A stretch of 64,000 nucleotides of DNA from Planosporangium thailandense (GTDB lineage: Bacteria > Actinomycetota > Actinomycetes > Mycobacteriales > Micromonosporaceae). Shown here one piece after another: positions 33,392 through 41,339 of the stretch. Each line of letters starts with the position of its first letter. Position 1 is the stretch's first letter. Under the pieces are notes generated by a model, which worked only from the letters and a program-made list of their open reading frames with translations, had not been told where the DNA came from and did not search any database. A program made the translations under genes and the position numbers. Where the stretch lies: positions 1 through 64,000 of the forward strand of contig NZ_JAATVY010000007.1 of assembly GCF_011947195.1 (NCBI RefSeq), written 5' to 3'.

Positions 33392-34231
33392 GTGGCCCAC
33401 GTCCCCACGGCGCCGACCGGTGACACCGGCAAGCGTGTCACGGTCAACGGAATCGACATGTACTACGAGGAGCGGGGCACCGGAGCGCCCGTCCTGCTGC
33501 TGCACGGCGGGATCGTGGACCACCGGTCGTGGCGCTTCCAGATCCGGGAACTGGCCCAGCACTTCCGCGTCCTCGCTCCCGATACCCGGGCGCACGGACG
33601 CTCCACCGATACGGGTCAGCCGCTCAGTTACGAACTCTTCGCCGCGGACGTCGTTGCCTTTCTCCGCGCGCTCGGCATCGACAGGACGCACATCGTCGGT
33701 TTCAGCGACGGCGGAGCCACCGGCCTACTGCTCGGCGCCGAGCAACCGGCACTGGTCGATCAGCTCGTGTGCATCAGCTCGCCGTACCACACGTCCAACT
33801 ACCGGGAAGGCATCATCGAGTTCCTGGCAAAGATCACACCGGAGACGCTGTACCGCACGGTGGGGCCCGAATACCGCACGGCCATGACGATGGCGGAGGC
33901 GCTGCATCCGAACCGCGAATCCTGGCTCGCGTTCTGGCGCAGAGTCGTGAACGGTCTCTGGACGCGTCAGCCTGACATGCCGCTCGACCGCCTCGCGGAC
34001 GTACGGGTGCCCACCCTCGTCCTCCATGCCGAGCACGAGCAGTTCTACGCGAGGGAGCACTCCGAGGAGATGGCCCGGACCATCCCGGACGCCCGACTCG
34101 AGATCATTGCCGGTGCCACTCACGCCGCCCCACTGGAACGGCCGAATGAGGTCAACGCCGCCATCCTGCGATTCCTCTCGGAGCGCTGCGGGTCGAACCG
34201 GTCCATGACCACCGGTGCGGCGCGTTTGTAA
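33392..34231 (+). CDS. alpha/beta hydrolase
   Basis: 279 residues. Oxyanion region LLLHGGIVDHRSW, nucleophile Ser in VGFSDGGATG, acid region LVLHAEHEQFYAREH, catalytic His in AGATHAAPLERP; helical cap in the middle (about residues 150-205). The SDGG elbow is common in esterases and C-C hydrolases of catabolic islands. Substrate unknown. GTG 33392 with GAGGGGTAGGAC upstream. Same direction as the importer but behind its terminator; followed after 51 bp by an FAD amine oxidase. Confidence 0.88.
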   Translation: MAHVPTAPTGDTGKRVTVNGIDMYYEERGTGAPVLLLHGGIVDHRSWRFQIRELAQHFRVLAPDTRAHGRSTDTGQPLSYELFAADVVAFLRALGIDRTHIVGFSDGGATGLLLGAEQPALVDQLVCISSPYHTSNYREGIIEFLAKITPETLYRTVGPEYRTAMTMAEALHPNRESWLAFWRRVVNGLWTRQPDMPLDRLADVRVPTLVLHAEHEQFYAREHSEEMARTIPDARLEIIAGATHAAPLERPNEVNAAILRFLSERCGSNRSMTTGAARL

Positions 34232-34282
34232 CAGTACATTGGTTGCTTTGTATGCACCGTGCCCGTGTCGTAACGTCCCCGC

Positions 34283-35668
34283 GTGACGTCGATCGACACG
34301 GCCAGCGCATTGGCGGACGCCGAGCCGCGGGCCTTCTGGCTGGACACGCCCGACCGGCCGGCCTCCCGCCCGGCACTACAGGGATCCGCGCGCGCCGAAC
34401 TCGCGGTCGTCGGTGGTGGATTCTCCGGTTTGTGGACCGCACTGTTGGCCAAGGAGCGCGATCCCGGCCGTGAGGTCATCCTGCTGGAAGGCGAGCGGAT
34501 CGGCTGGGCCGCGAGTGGCCGCAACGGCGGCTTCTGCGCCGCGAGCCTCACCCACGGCGAGGCAAACGGCCGCGACCGCTTCCCGCAGGAGTACCCGATC
34601 CTGGACCGGCTCGGCCGGCAGAATCTCGACGAGATCCAACAGGCGGTACGCAAATACACCATCGACTGCGACTTCCGGCTGACCGGCAGCCTCGACGTCG
34701 CCACGGAGCCGTACCAGGTCGACCACCTGCGGGGCATCGCAAGCCAGGACAGCTTCCTCGACCGGGACGCGGTCCGGTCCGAACTCGACTCTCCCACGTA
34801 CCTGGCCGGGATCTGGGACCGGGAGGGCACCGCGCTGGTCAACCCGGCCGCGCTCGCCTGGGGGCTGGCCGCCGCCGCCGAGGCGGCTGGCGTACGGATC
34901 GTGGAACACAGCCCGGTGATCGGGATCAGCCAGTCCGGCAACGGGCTGCGGTTGCGGACCCTGGGCGGCGCCACCGTGCAGGCGGACAAGGTCGCGCTGG
35001 GCACCAATGCTTTCCCGGCACTGGTACGCCGGCTGCGGCTGTACACGGTTCCGGTGTACGACTACGCCCTGATGACCGAGCCGCTGTCCCAGGCACAGCT
35101 GGACTCGATCGGCTGGCGGAACCGCCAGGGCGTCAGCGACTCCGGCAACCAGTTCCACTACTACCGGCTCACGGCCGACAACCGGATCCTGTGGGGCGGC
35201 TACGACGCGATCTACCACTTCGGACGCAAAATCAGGGCCGCGTACGACCAACGCCCGGCCACCTTCCACAAACTGGCCGAACACTTCTTCCGGACCTTCC
35301 CTCAACTGGAAGGGCTGGCCTTCACCCACCGCTGGGGCGGCGCGATCGACACCTGCACCCGCTTCTTCGCCTTCTACGGCACGGCTTTCGGCGGCCGGGC
35401 GGCGTACGCGCTCGGCTACACCGGCCTCGGCGTCGGAGCCACCCGGTTCGGCGCGAACGTCATGCTGGACCTGCTGTCCGGCGAGCGCACGGAACGGACG
35501 GAGCTCGACATCGTACGCAAGAAGCCCCTGCCGTTCCCGCCCGAGCCGCTGGCCTTCGCCGGCATCCAGGCGACGCGGTGGTCACTGGCCCGCGCCGACC
35601 GCAACGACGGCGAACGCAACCTGTGGCTGCGCACGCTCGACCGGCTGGGACTGGGGTTCGACTCGTGA
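34283..35668 (+). CDS. FAD-dependent amine/amino-acid oxidase (DAO/PuuB-like)
   Basis: 461 residues. Rossmann start ELAVVGGGFSGLWTALLAKERDPGREVILLEG (residues 34-65) and the family block IGWAASGRNGGFC typical of DadA/PuuB-type oxidases; later GYDAIYHFGRKI, FTHRWGGAID and GYTGLGVGATRFGANVMLDL close the FAD site. Resembles gamma-glutamylputrescine oxidoreductases, so a primary or secondary amine is a likely substrate. GTG 34283. Its stop overlaps the next start as GTGA, coupling it to a PNPOx-fold flavin/F420-binding protein. Confidence 0.9.
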   Translation: MTSIDTASALADAEPRAFWLDTPDRPASRPALQGSARAELAVVGGGFSGLWTALLAKERDPGREVILLEGERIGWAASGRNGGFCAASLTHGEANGRDRFPQEYPILDRLGRQNLDEIQQAVRKYTIDCDFRLTGSLDVATEPYQVDHLRGIASQDSFLDRDAVRSELDSPTYLAGIWDREGTALVNPAALAWGLAAAAEAAGVRIVEHSPVIGISQSGNGLRLRTLGGATVQADKVALGTNAFPALVRRLRLYTVPVYDYALMTEPLSQAQLDSIGWRNRQGVSDSGNQFHYYRLTADNRILWGGYDAIYHFGRKIRAAYDQRPATFHKLAEHFFRTFPQLEGLAFTHRWGGAIDTCTRFFAFYGTAFGGRAAYALGYTGLGVGATRFGANVMLDLLSGERTERTELDIVRKKPLPFPPEPLAFAGIQATRWSLARADRNDGERNLWLRTLDRLGLGFDS

Positions 35669-36351
35669 CAACGGACAACCCGGGCCCACCGTCGGCAACC
35701 CCGCTGTCGGCAACGCCCCGGACCCGGCTGCGTCGGATGAAGGAGAACGGGCGCACCGAACGCGAGGCCCTCTTCGACGTGCTCGCCGCCGGCATCGTGT
35801 GCCACCTCGGCGTGATCGTGGACGGCCATCCGATGGTCGTGCCCACAGTGTACGGCTTCGACCGGGAACACTTGTACGTGCACGGCTCGGTGGCCAGCCG
35901 CAGCCTCACCGCCGGTACGCTGGCCTGCGCCACCATCACGGTGGTCGACGGGCTCGTGCTGGCGCGCTCGGTGTTCGAACACGGCGTGAACTACCGGTGC
36001 GCGATGATCTACGGCGTGCCGCGCCCCGTCGTCGACGATCAGGAGAAGCTGGCCGGGCTGCGCCTGCTCACCGAGCACGTCACACCCGGGCAGTGGGAGT
36101 ACGCGCGGCAGCCCAGCCGCAAGGAGCTGGCCGCGACCACACTGCTCGCGCTGCCGCTCGCGGAGGCCTCGGTGAAGATCCGTACCGGTCCGCCCGACGA
36201 CGGCGACGGGCCCGACGCGGCGCTCGAAGTCTGGGCGGGTGAGCTTCCGCTCGCCACCGGATGGCAGCATCCGGTGCCCGATCCCGTGCTGCCGCCGTCC
36301 GTGCCGCTGCCCGCACACATCGCCGCGCGGGCCGGAACCCGGCTCGGCTGA
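35665..36351 (+). CDS. pyridoxamine 5'-phosphate oxidase-fold protein
   Basis: 228 residues, split-barrel flavin-binding family like the Nim/Pyridox_ox_2 group. Characteristic RTEREALFDVLAAGIVCHLGVIVDGHPMVVPTVYGFDREHLYVHGSVASRSL and CATITVVDGLVLARSVFEHGVNYRCAMIYG. Such proteins bind FMN, FAD or F420; the exact activity is unknown. GTG 35665 overlaps the amine-oxidase stop, so it is cotranslated and may keep flavin supply or reduce a product. Ends 14 bp before the convergent TetR gene. Confidence 0.87.
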   Translation: MTTDNPGPPSATPLSATPRTRLRRMKENGRTEREALFDVLAAGIVCHLGVIVDGHPMVVPTVYGFDREHLYVHGSVASRSLTAGTLACATITVVDGLVLARSVFEHGVNYRCAMIYGVPRPVVDDQEKLAGLRLLTEHVTPGQWEYARQPSRKELAATTLLALPLAEASVKIRTGPPDDGDGPDAALEVWAGELPLATGWQHPVPDPVLPPSVPLPAHIAARAGTRLG

Positions 36352-36365
36352 CCCCGGGGTGCGGA

Positions 36366-37142
36366 TCAGGCGCGACGCTTCCGCCGGGTCGTCGACAGCG
36401 CGGAGTCGGACCGGGTGGGGCTTGACAGGGTGGCGCGCAGCCCTTCGAGGTAGGTCTCGAGAATCGTCCGGAACACCTCGTCCTCGTCTTCGAGGGCGGT
36501 GGCGACGTGGGTGCGGATTATCGACCGCGTGGCCGGTACCTGCTCCGGTGAGGCGTACACGCGCAGGCCGATCGCCACGTCCTGCTCCTGCAGCTCGGTG
36601 GGGAGGCTGAGCAGCGTCCCGGTGATGCCGATGTGCCCGAGCACCACCTCGGCGAACGCCCGGCAGTGCCGGGCGGCCGCCGCGGGATCGAGCCCGGCCT
36701 TCGTCAACTCGGCGCTGATCGTGGCGACGAGCTGCGTCTCGGCCTCGCCACCGGTGAAGCGCGACGCCGCCTGGGCCCCCAGCGCGGGGCGCGCGAGGTA
36801 GGCCCGCCGCATCGACCAGGCCGCGCTCCGCAACGTGTCGACCCAGTTCCCGCCCGGCTCGATCCCGGCGACCGCTTCGGCCATCAGCTGGTCGCCCATG
36901 GCGAGCAGGAGCGCGTCCTTGTTGCGGAAGTGCCGGTACAGCGCGGTCGGATCGGCCCCGAGCGCGCGTCCGAGGCTGGCGAGGGTCAGCGACTTCGTCC
37001 CCTCCCGGTCGGCCAGCCGCATGGCCGCCTCCAGGATCACCTCCCGCGAGAGGCTCACCCGCTCCCTCGCTCGCGGCAGGCGGGCCCGCCCTGATGTCGA
37101 CCCCGCAGACGCCGTGGGTGCGGCATCGGGTTGCTTCGCCAT
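36366..37142 (-). CDS. TetR-family regulator
   Basis: 258 residues. DNA-binding domain REVILEAAMRLADREGTKSLTLASLGRALGADPTALYRHFRNKDALLLAM (about residues 32-85) behind a 30-residue Ala/Arg-rich extension, and a TetR_C-type ligand domain. ATG 37142 chosen; a start at 37244 would add a Pro/Arg-rich run. Transcribed away from the amidohydrolase operon; the 345-bp divergent region holds a perfect inverted repeat on the operon promoter, the likely target of this protein. Confidence 0.88.
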   Translation of the reverse strand: MAKQPDAAPTASAGSTSGRARLPRARERVSLSREVILEAAMRLADREGTKSLTLASLGRALGADPTALYRHFRNKDALLLAMGDQLMAEAVAGIEPGGNWVDTLRSAAWSMRRAYLARPALGAQAASRFTGGEAETQLVATISAELTKAGLDPAAAARHCRAFAEVVLGHIGITGTLLSLPTELQEQDVAIGLRVYASPEQVPATRSIIRTHVATALEDEDEVFRTILETYLEGLRATLSSPTRSDSALSTTRRKRRA

Positions 37143-37487
37143 CGGAGTCCGTCCCCTCGTCGTGAGCCGTGCGGTCGGTGGAGGATATGCCCGCGGGCGT
37201 GGCCGCGGGCACCGCGGGTCCAGACTGCGATCAAGCCCGGGCACGGCGCCGGGACGGCCTCTGCCGGCGCGCCGGAGCCGGCCGGTCGCACCGGCGGGCT
37301 CCGGTTCCAGGGACGGTCCCCAGCGATGATGTCGCGACGCGACCTCCAGGGACCAGCTTCCTGAGTGAAGCAGCGGTCAACGACGCTGTCAACGCCATTG
37401 ACAGCGTAGCTGACCAGGGCGTACATTTCGGCGCCATCGTCGATCACGCTCGACCCGCCGGTCACCGGCGGACGCGGAGGAGGGCCC
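37143..37487. other. 345-bp divergent intergenic region
   Basis: No gene seen. Left 230 bp (next to tetR) is plain GC-rich sequence with no hairpin I could find. Right part carries a promoter-operator overlap (37383-37427) and a GGAGGAGGGCCC ribosome-binding site before the GTG at 37488. Confidence 0.7.
37383..37427 (+). promoter_or_regulatory. operator overlapping the amidohydrolase operon promoter
   Basis: Perfect inverted repeat ACGCTGTCAA-CGCCA-TTGACAGCGT (37383-37407). Its right arm contains TTGACA (37398-37403), a consensus -35, 18 bp before TACATT (37422-37427), a fair -10. A repressor bound here would block the promoter of the operon starting at 37488; the divergent TetR protein is the obvious candidate. 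Confidence 0.75.
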
Positions 37488-39095
37488 GTGGCCGCAGATC
37501 TGGCCGTCGTAGGGGCGCGGGTGCGGACCATGGATCCGGTCATGCCCTGGGCGTCCGCGGTGGCGATGCGCGACGGAGTCGTCGTGGCGGTGGGCGACGA
37601 CGCCGACGTGCGCCGCGAATGCGACGCCTCGACCCGGTTGATCGACGGGGCCGGGCTCGTCCTGACCCCCGGTCTCACCGACGGCCACCAGCACCTGTTC
37701 CAGGGCGCGGAGGTCGCCCAGGGGGTGGACTTCGACCGGGTGGAATCGCTCGAAGGCATCCGCAGCAGGCTGCGCGGGCGCCGGGCGGAGACAGGCGCCG
37801 GCCGGTGGCTCCTGGGCTTCGCCCTGGCGTACGAGGCGTTCGAGGGCCGGGCCTACCACCACACGCTCATCGACGACGCGGCCGGGGACGGGCCAATGCT
37901 CGTGTACGCGCTGGACCTGCACACCGCGTTCGTCAATGGGCACGCGCTGCGACTGGCCGGAGTGGACGGTCCCCGCAACCTCGGCGACGGGGCGATCGTG
38001 GTGTGCGACGACGCCGGGCGCCCCACCGGTGAGCTGCGCGAGCGTTCAGCCATCGACCTCGTGCTGCGGCACCTGCCGGCGCCGACCCGCGCGCAGCGGC
38101 TGTCCTGGTACGCCGACGCCATGGCCCGGCAGAACGCGGTCGGCATCACGGCCCTGCACCTGATGGACGGGGGGCCCGAGACCGTCGACCTCCTGGCGGA
38201 ACTGGAGTCCGAAGGGCTACTCAACCTGCGGGTGGCGCTCCACCACTTCGTCACGCCGGCGACAAGCGACGACGAACTGTCCGAGATCATCGCCAGCCGT
38301 TCACGCGCCGGCCGGCGGTGGCGCGCCGACGGGGTCAAGTTCATGATCGACGGCGTCATCGACACGGGTACGGCCTGGCTGGAGGAGCCCGACAACTTCG
38401 GCGACGGCCGGGAGCCCATGTGGCCCGACCCGGACGTGTACCGCCGGCGGCTGCGGCAGGTGCACGACGCTGGTTTCCGGGTCGCCACGCACGCCATCGG
38501 TGACCGCGCGGTCCGGGAGGTCCTCGACGCCTACGCCGGTCTGCCGGGCGGTTCGGCGGGTCGCCACCGCATCGAGCACATCGAGACCGCTCCGGACGCC
38601 ACCATCGCCCGCTTCGCCCCCGAGCGCGTGACGGCGTCGATGCAGCCGATCCACCTGCGCTGGCTCAAGCCCGACCTGAGCGACCCGTGGTCGCAGCGCC
38701 TGGACCCGCGGCGCTGCGCGCACGGCATGCGCTCCGGCGACCTGTCGGCCGCGGGAGCGCTGATGGTGCTCGGCTCGGACTGGCCGGTCGCCCCCTTCGA
38801 TCCCCGGGTGGGCTTCTTCGCCGCCCGGCTACGCCGCGCACCCGACGTGGACGACGACCGCCCGATCGGCGCCAGCCGGCCGCTGACCGGTGAGGAGGTG
38901 CTCGCCGGCTACACGGTCAACCCGGCACGCGTGCTCGGCGAGGAGCGGGTCGCGGGCCGGATCCGCCCGGGCATGCGCGCCGATCTGGTCGGCTGGGGCG
39001 ACGACCCGGTGACCTGCTCCGCCGCCGACATCACCGACCTGCCGGTACGGCTGACCATCGTGGCCGGACAGGTCGTCCACCACGCCGCCGGCTGA
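37488..39095 (+). CDS. YtcJ-type metal-dependent amidohydrolase
   Basis: 535 residues, composite beta-sandwich plus TIM barrel. Metal-site residues: HxH in LTDGHQHLFQG, carboxylated-Lys/His strand GVKFMIDGVIDTG, ATHAIGDRAVREVLD, RHRIEHIET and Asp in LGSDWPVAPFDP. YtcJ/Amidohydro_3 enzymes cleave cyclic or N-acyl amides; substrate unknown. GTG 37488 with GGAGGAGGGCCC. First gene of an operon that continues with an aminotransferase, SDR and a second, related amidohydrolase; about one third identical by eye to the latter. Controlled by the operator upstream. Confidence 0.88.
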   Translation: MAADLAVVGARVRTMDPVMPWASAVAMRDGVVVAVGDDADVRRECDASTRLIDGAGLVLTPGLTDGHQHLFQGAEVAQGVDFDRVESLEGIRSRLRGRRAETGAGRWLLGFALAYEAFEGRAYHHTLIDDAAGDGPMLVYALDLHTAFVNGHALRLAGVDGPRNLGDGAIVVCDDAGRPTGELRERSAIDLVLRHLPAPTRAQRLSWYADAMARQNAVGITALHLMDGGPETVDLLAELESEGLLNLRVALHHFVTPATSDDELSEIIASRSRAGRRWRADGVKFMIDGVIDTGTAWLEEPDNFGDGREPMWPDPDVYRRRLRQVHDAGFRVATHAIGDRAVREVLDAYAGLPGGSAGRHRIEHIETAPDATIARFAPERVTASMQPIHLRWLKPDLSDPWSQRLDPRRCAHGMRSGDLSAAGALMVLGSDWPVAPFDPRVGFFAARLRRAPDVDDDRPIGASRPLTGEEVLAGYTVNPARVLGEERVAGRIRPGMRADLVGWGDDPVTCSAADITDLPVRLTIVAGQVVHHAAG

Positions 39096-39184
39096 CCGGC
39101 GGTGCGACCCGAGCGGGACCGGCCCCTGAGCCCGCTCGCCATCTGCTCTGACCCCATCGCTCGCTCCCATCCCTGGAGGACCCC

Positions 39185-40534
39185 ATGGACCGCACCCGGC
39201 TCACCGCCCTGTTAGCGCGCGAGCGCGACAACTACACCCGGCAGAACCCCCGATCGGCGGCGGCCTACGCCCGCGCCGAGCACCTGTTCGGCCGGGTACC
39301 GATGACGTGGATGAACAAGCAGGCGGCCGGCTTCCCGCTGTACCTCGCGTCGGCGCGCGGCAGCCATGTGACCGACATCGACGGCCACGACTACGTCGAC
39401 CTGTGCCTGGGTGACACCGGGGCGATGGCGGGGCACAGCCCGGCCCCGGTGGTCGAGGCGGTCACCCGGCGGCTCGCCGTGCTCGGTGGCGTCACCGCGA
39501 TGATGCCGACGGAGGACGCCGAGTGGGTGGCCGCGGAGCTGACCCGGCGGTTCGGCGTACCGAGGTGGAGCTTCTCGCTGACCGCGACGGACGCCAACAG
39601 GTGGGCGATCCGCTTGGCGCGCGCCGTCACGAGCCGGCCGAAGATCCTGTTCAACAGCTACTGCTACCACGGCAGCGTCGACGAGTCGCTCATCGTGGTA
39701 GGCGACGACGGCGAAGGCGTCAGCCGGCCCGGCAACGTCGGCGCGCCCTGCGACGTGACCCTGACCAGCCGGGTGGCGGAGTTCAACGACGTCGACGGGC
39801 TGGAGCGGCAGCTCGCCCACGGCGACGTCGCCGCCGTACTGATGGAGCCGGCGCTGACCAACATCGGCATCGTGCTGCCCGAGCCGGGTTACCTGGCGGC
39901 GGTGCGTACCCTGACCCGCCAGTACGGCGCGCTGCTCATCAACGATGAGACGCACACGTTCTCGGCCGGCCCCGGCGGCTGCACCGGCGCCTGGGGCCTC
40001 ACGCCGGACATCGTCACGATCGGCAAGGCGATCGGCGGCGGAGTGCCGATCGGCGCGTACGGCCTGTCCGCGGAACTGGCCGACGACATCCTCAGCCGCG
40101 ACGAGCTGGATCTGATCGACATGGGCGGCGTCGGCGGGACGCTCGCCGGCAACGCGCTGTCGGTCGCCGCCGCCCGGGCGACGCTCGAACAGGTGCTCAC
40201 CGACGCCGCCTTCACCGAGATGACGGCGCTCGCCACCGCGTTCACCACCGCGGTTACCGAGGTCATCGAGGCCTACGACCTGCCGTGGACGATCAGCCAG
40301 CTCGGTGCCCGGGCCGAGTACCGGTTCACCAGCCCGGCACCGCGCGACGGCTCATCCTCGGCACGGGCGGCCGACGCCGAACTGGAGGACTACCTGCACC
40401 TGTACCTCGCCAACCGCGGCGTGCTTCTCACGCCCTTCCACAACATGGCGCTGATGTCCCCGGCGACGACCGCCGAGGACGTGGACCGCCACTCCGAGGT
40501 GTTCGCCGCGGCGGTCGCGGAGCTCATGGCGTGA
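39185..40534 (+). CDS. class III PLP aminotransferase / aminomutase-like
   Basis: 449 residues. PLP Lys in IVTIGKAIGGGVPIGAYG, cofactor Asp in LLINDETHTFSAGPGG, phosphate loop near VAAELTRRFGV; N-terminal DLCLGDTGAMAGHSPAPVVEAV resembles glutamate-1-semialdehyde 2,1-aminomutase and related omega-aminotransferases. Moves an amino group from or to an omega-amino acid or amine, a step that fits degradation of the amine released by the amidohydrolases. ATG 39185 preceded by TGGAGGACCCC. GTGA overlap with the SDR gene. Confidence 0.9.
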   Translation: MDRTRLTALLARERDNYTRQNPRSAAAYARAEHLFGRVPMTWMNKQAAGFPLYLASARGSHVTDIDGHDYVDLCLGDTGAMAGHSPAPVVEAVTRRLAVLGGVTAMMPTEDAEWVAAELTRRFGVPRWSFSLTATDANRWAIRLARAVTSRPKILFNSYCYHGSVDESLIVVGDDGEGVSRPGNVGAPCDVTLTSRVAEFNDVDGLERQLAHGDVAAVLMEPALTNIGIVLPEPGYLAAVRTLTRQYGALLINDETHTFSAGPGGCTGAWGLTPDIVTIGKAIGGGVPIGAYGLSAELADDILSRDELDLIDMGGVGGTLAGNALSVAAARATLEQVLTDAAFTEMTALATAFTTAVTEVIEAYDLPWTISQLGARAEYRFTSPAPRDGSSSARAADAELEDYLHLYLANRGVLLTPFHNMALMSPATTAEDVDRHSEVFAAAVAELMA

Positions 40535-41301
40535 GCGCCGCCTGGGACGGTCAGGTCGCGCTGGTCACCGGGTGCGGCAGCGACCGCGGGATCGGTTTCG
40601 CCTGCGCGCGGCACCTGGGCGCGCTCGGCGCCCGGCTGGTGCTGACGTCGACCACCGAGCGGGTCGAGCGGCGCGCCGCCGAGCTGCGGGCCACGGGTGT
40701 CTCCGCCATCGGGTACGTCGCCGACCTGACCGACCCCGCCCAGGCCGCCGGCCTGGTGGCGACCGCGACCGGGCTCGGGCGGCTGACGGTGGCGGTCAAC
40801 AACGCCGGCATGACCTCGGTGACGGACCCGGAGGTCCAGGTCCCCGCGACCGGGATGACCGACGCCCAGTGGGAGCGCGGCCTGCACCGCAACGTCTCGA
40901 CCGCCTTCTACGTATCCCGTGCCGCCCTCCCGGCGATGCGCGACGCCGGGTACGGGCGGATCGTGAACGTGGCCTCCACCTCCGGACCGGTCTCGGCCTA
41001 CCCGCACGACGCGGCCTATCACGCGGCGAAGGCGGCGGTGCTCGGACTCACCCGCGCGCTGGCCATCGAGACCGCGTCGCACGGGATCACCGTCAACGCC
41101 GTCGCACCGGGCTGGATCGCCACCGGCTCGACCACCGAGCACGAGCTCGCGGCCGGTCGGCGTACCCCGGTCGGCAGGCCCGGTACCCCGGACGAGGTCG
41201 CCGCCGTGGCCGCGTTCCTGGCCGGTCCGGGCGCCAGCTACGTCACCGGGCAGCTGTTCGTCGTCGACGGCGGCAACTCCATCGCCGAAGACCACACCTG
41301 A
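40531..41301 (+). CDS. short-chain dehydrogenase/reductase
   Basis: 256 residues. Cofactor-binding TGCGSDRGIGFACARHLG (the TGxxxGxG loop with an extra residue), NNAG motif VAVNNAGMTS, catalytic Ser in NVASTSGPVSA and YxxxK in AAYHAAKAAVLG, C-terminal VTGQLFVVDGGNS. LTSTTER after strand 2 suggests NADPH preference. Closest family look is 3-oxoacyl-ACP reductase FabG-like. Starts in GTGA overlap with the aminotransferase; likely reduces or oxidises its product. Confidence 0.92.
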   Translation: MSAAWDGQVALVTGCGSDRGIGFACARHLGALGARLVLTSTTERVERRAAELRATGVSAIGYVADLTDPAQAAGLVATATGLGRLTVAVNNAGMTSVTDPEVQVPATGMTDAQWERGLHRNVSTAFYVSRAALPAMRDAGYGRIVNVASTSGPVSAYPHDAAYHAAKAAVLGLTRALAIETASHGITVNAVAPGWIATGSTTEHELAAGRRTPVGRPGTPDEVAAVAAFLAGPGASYVTGQLFVVDGGNSIAEDHT

Positions 41302-41339
41302 CAGACGTTCGTCCACCTTCGAGAAACGGGTAACCGCAC

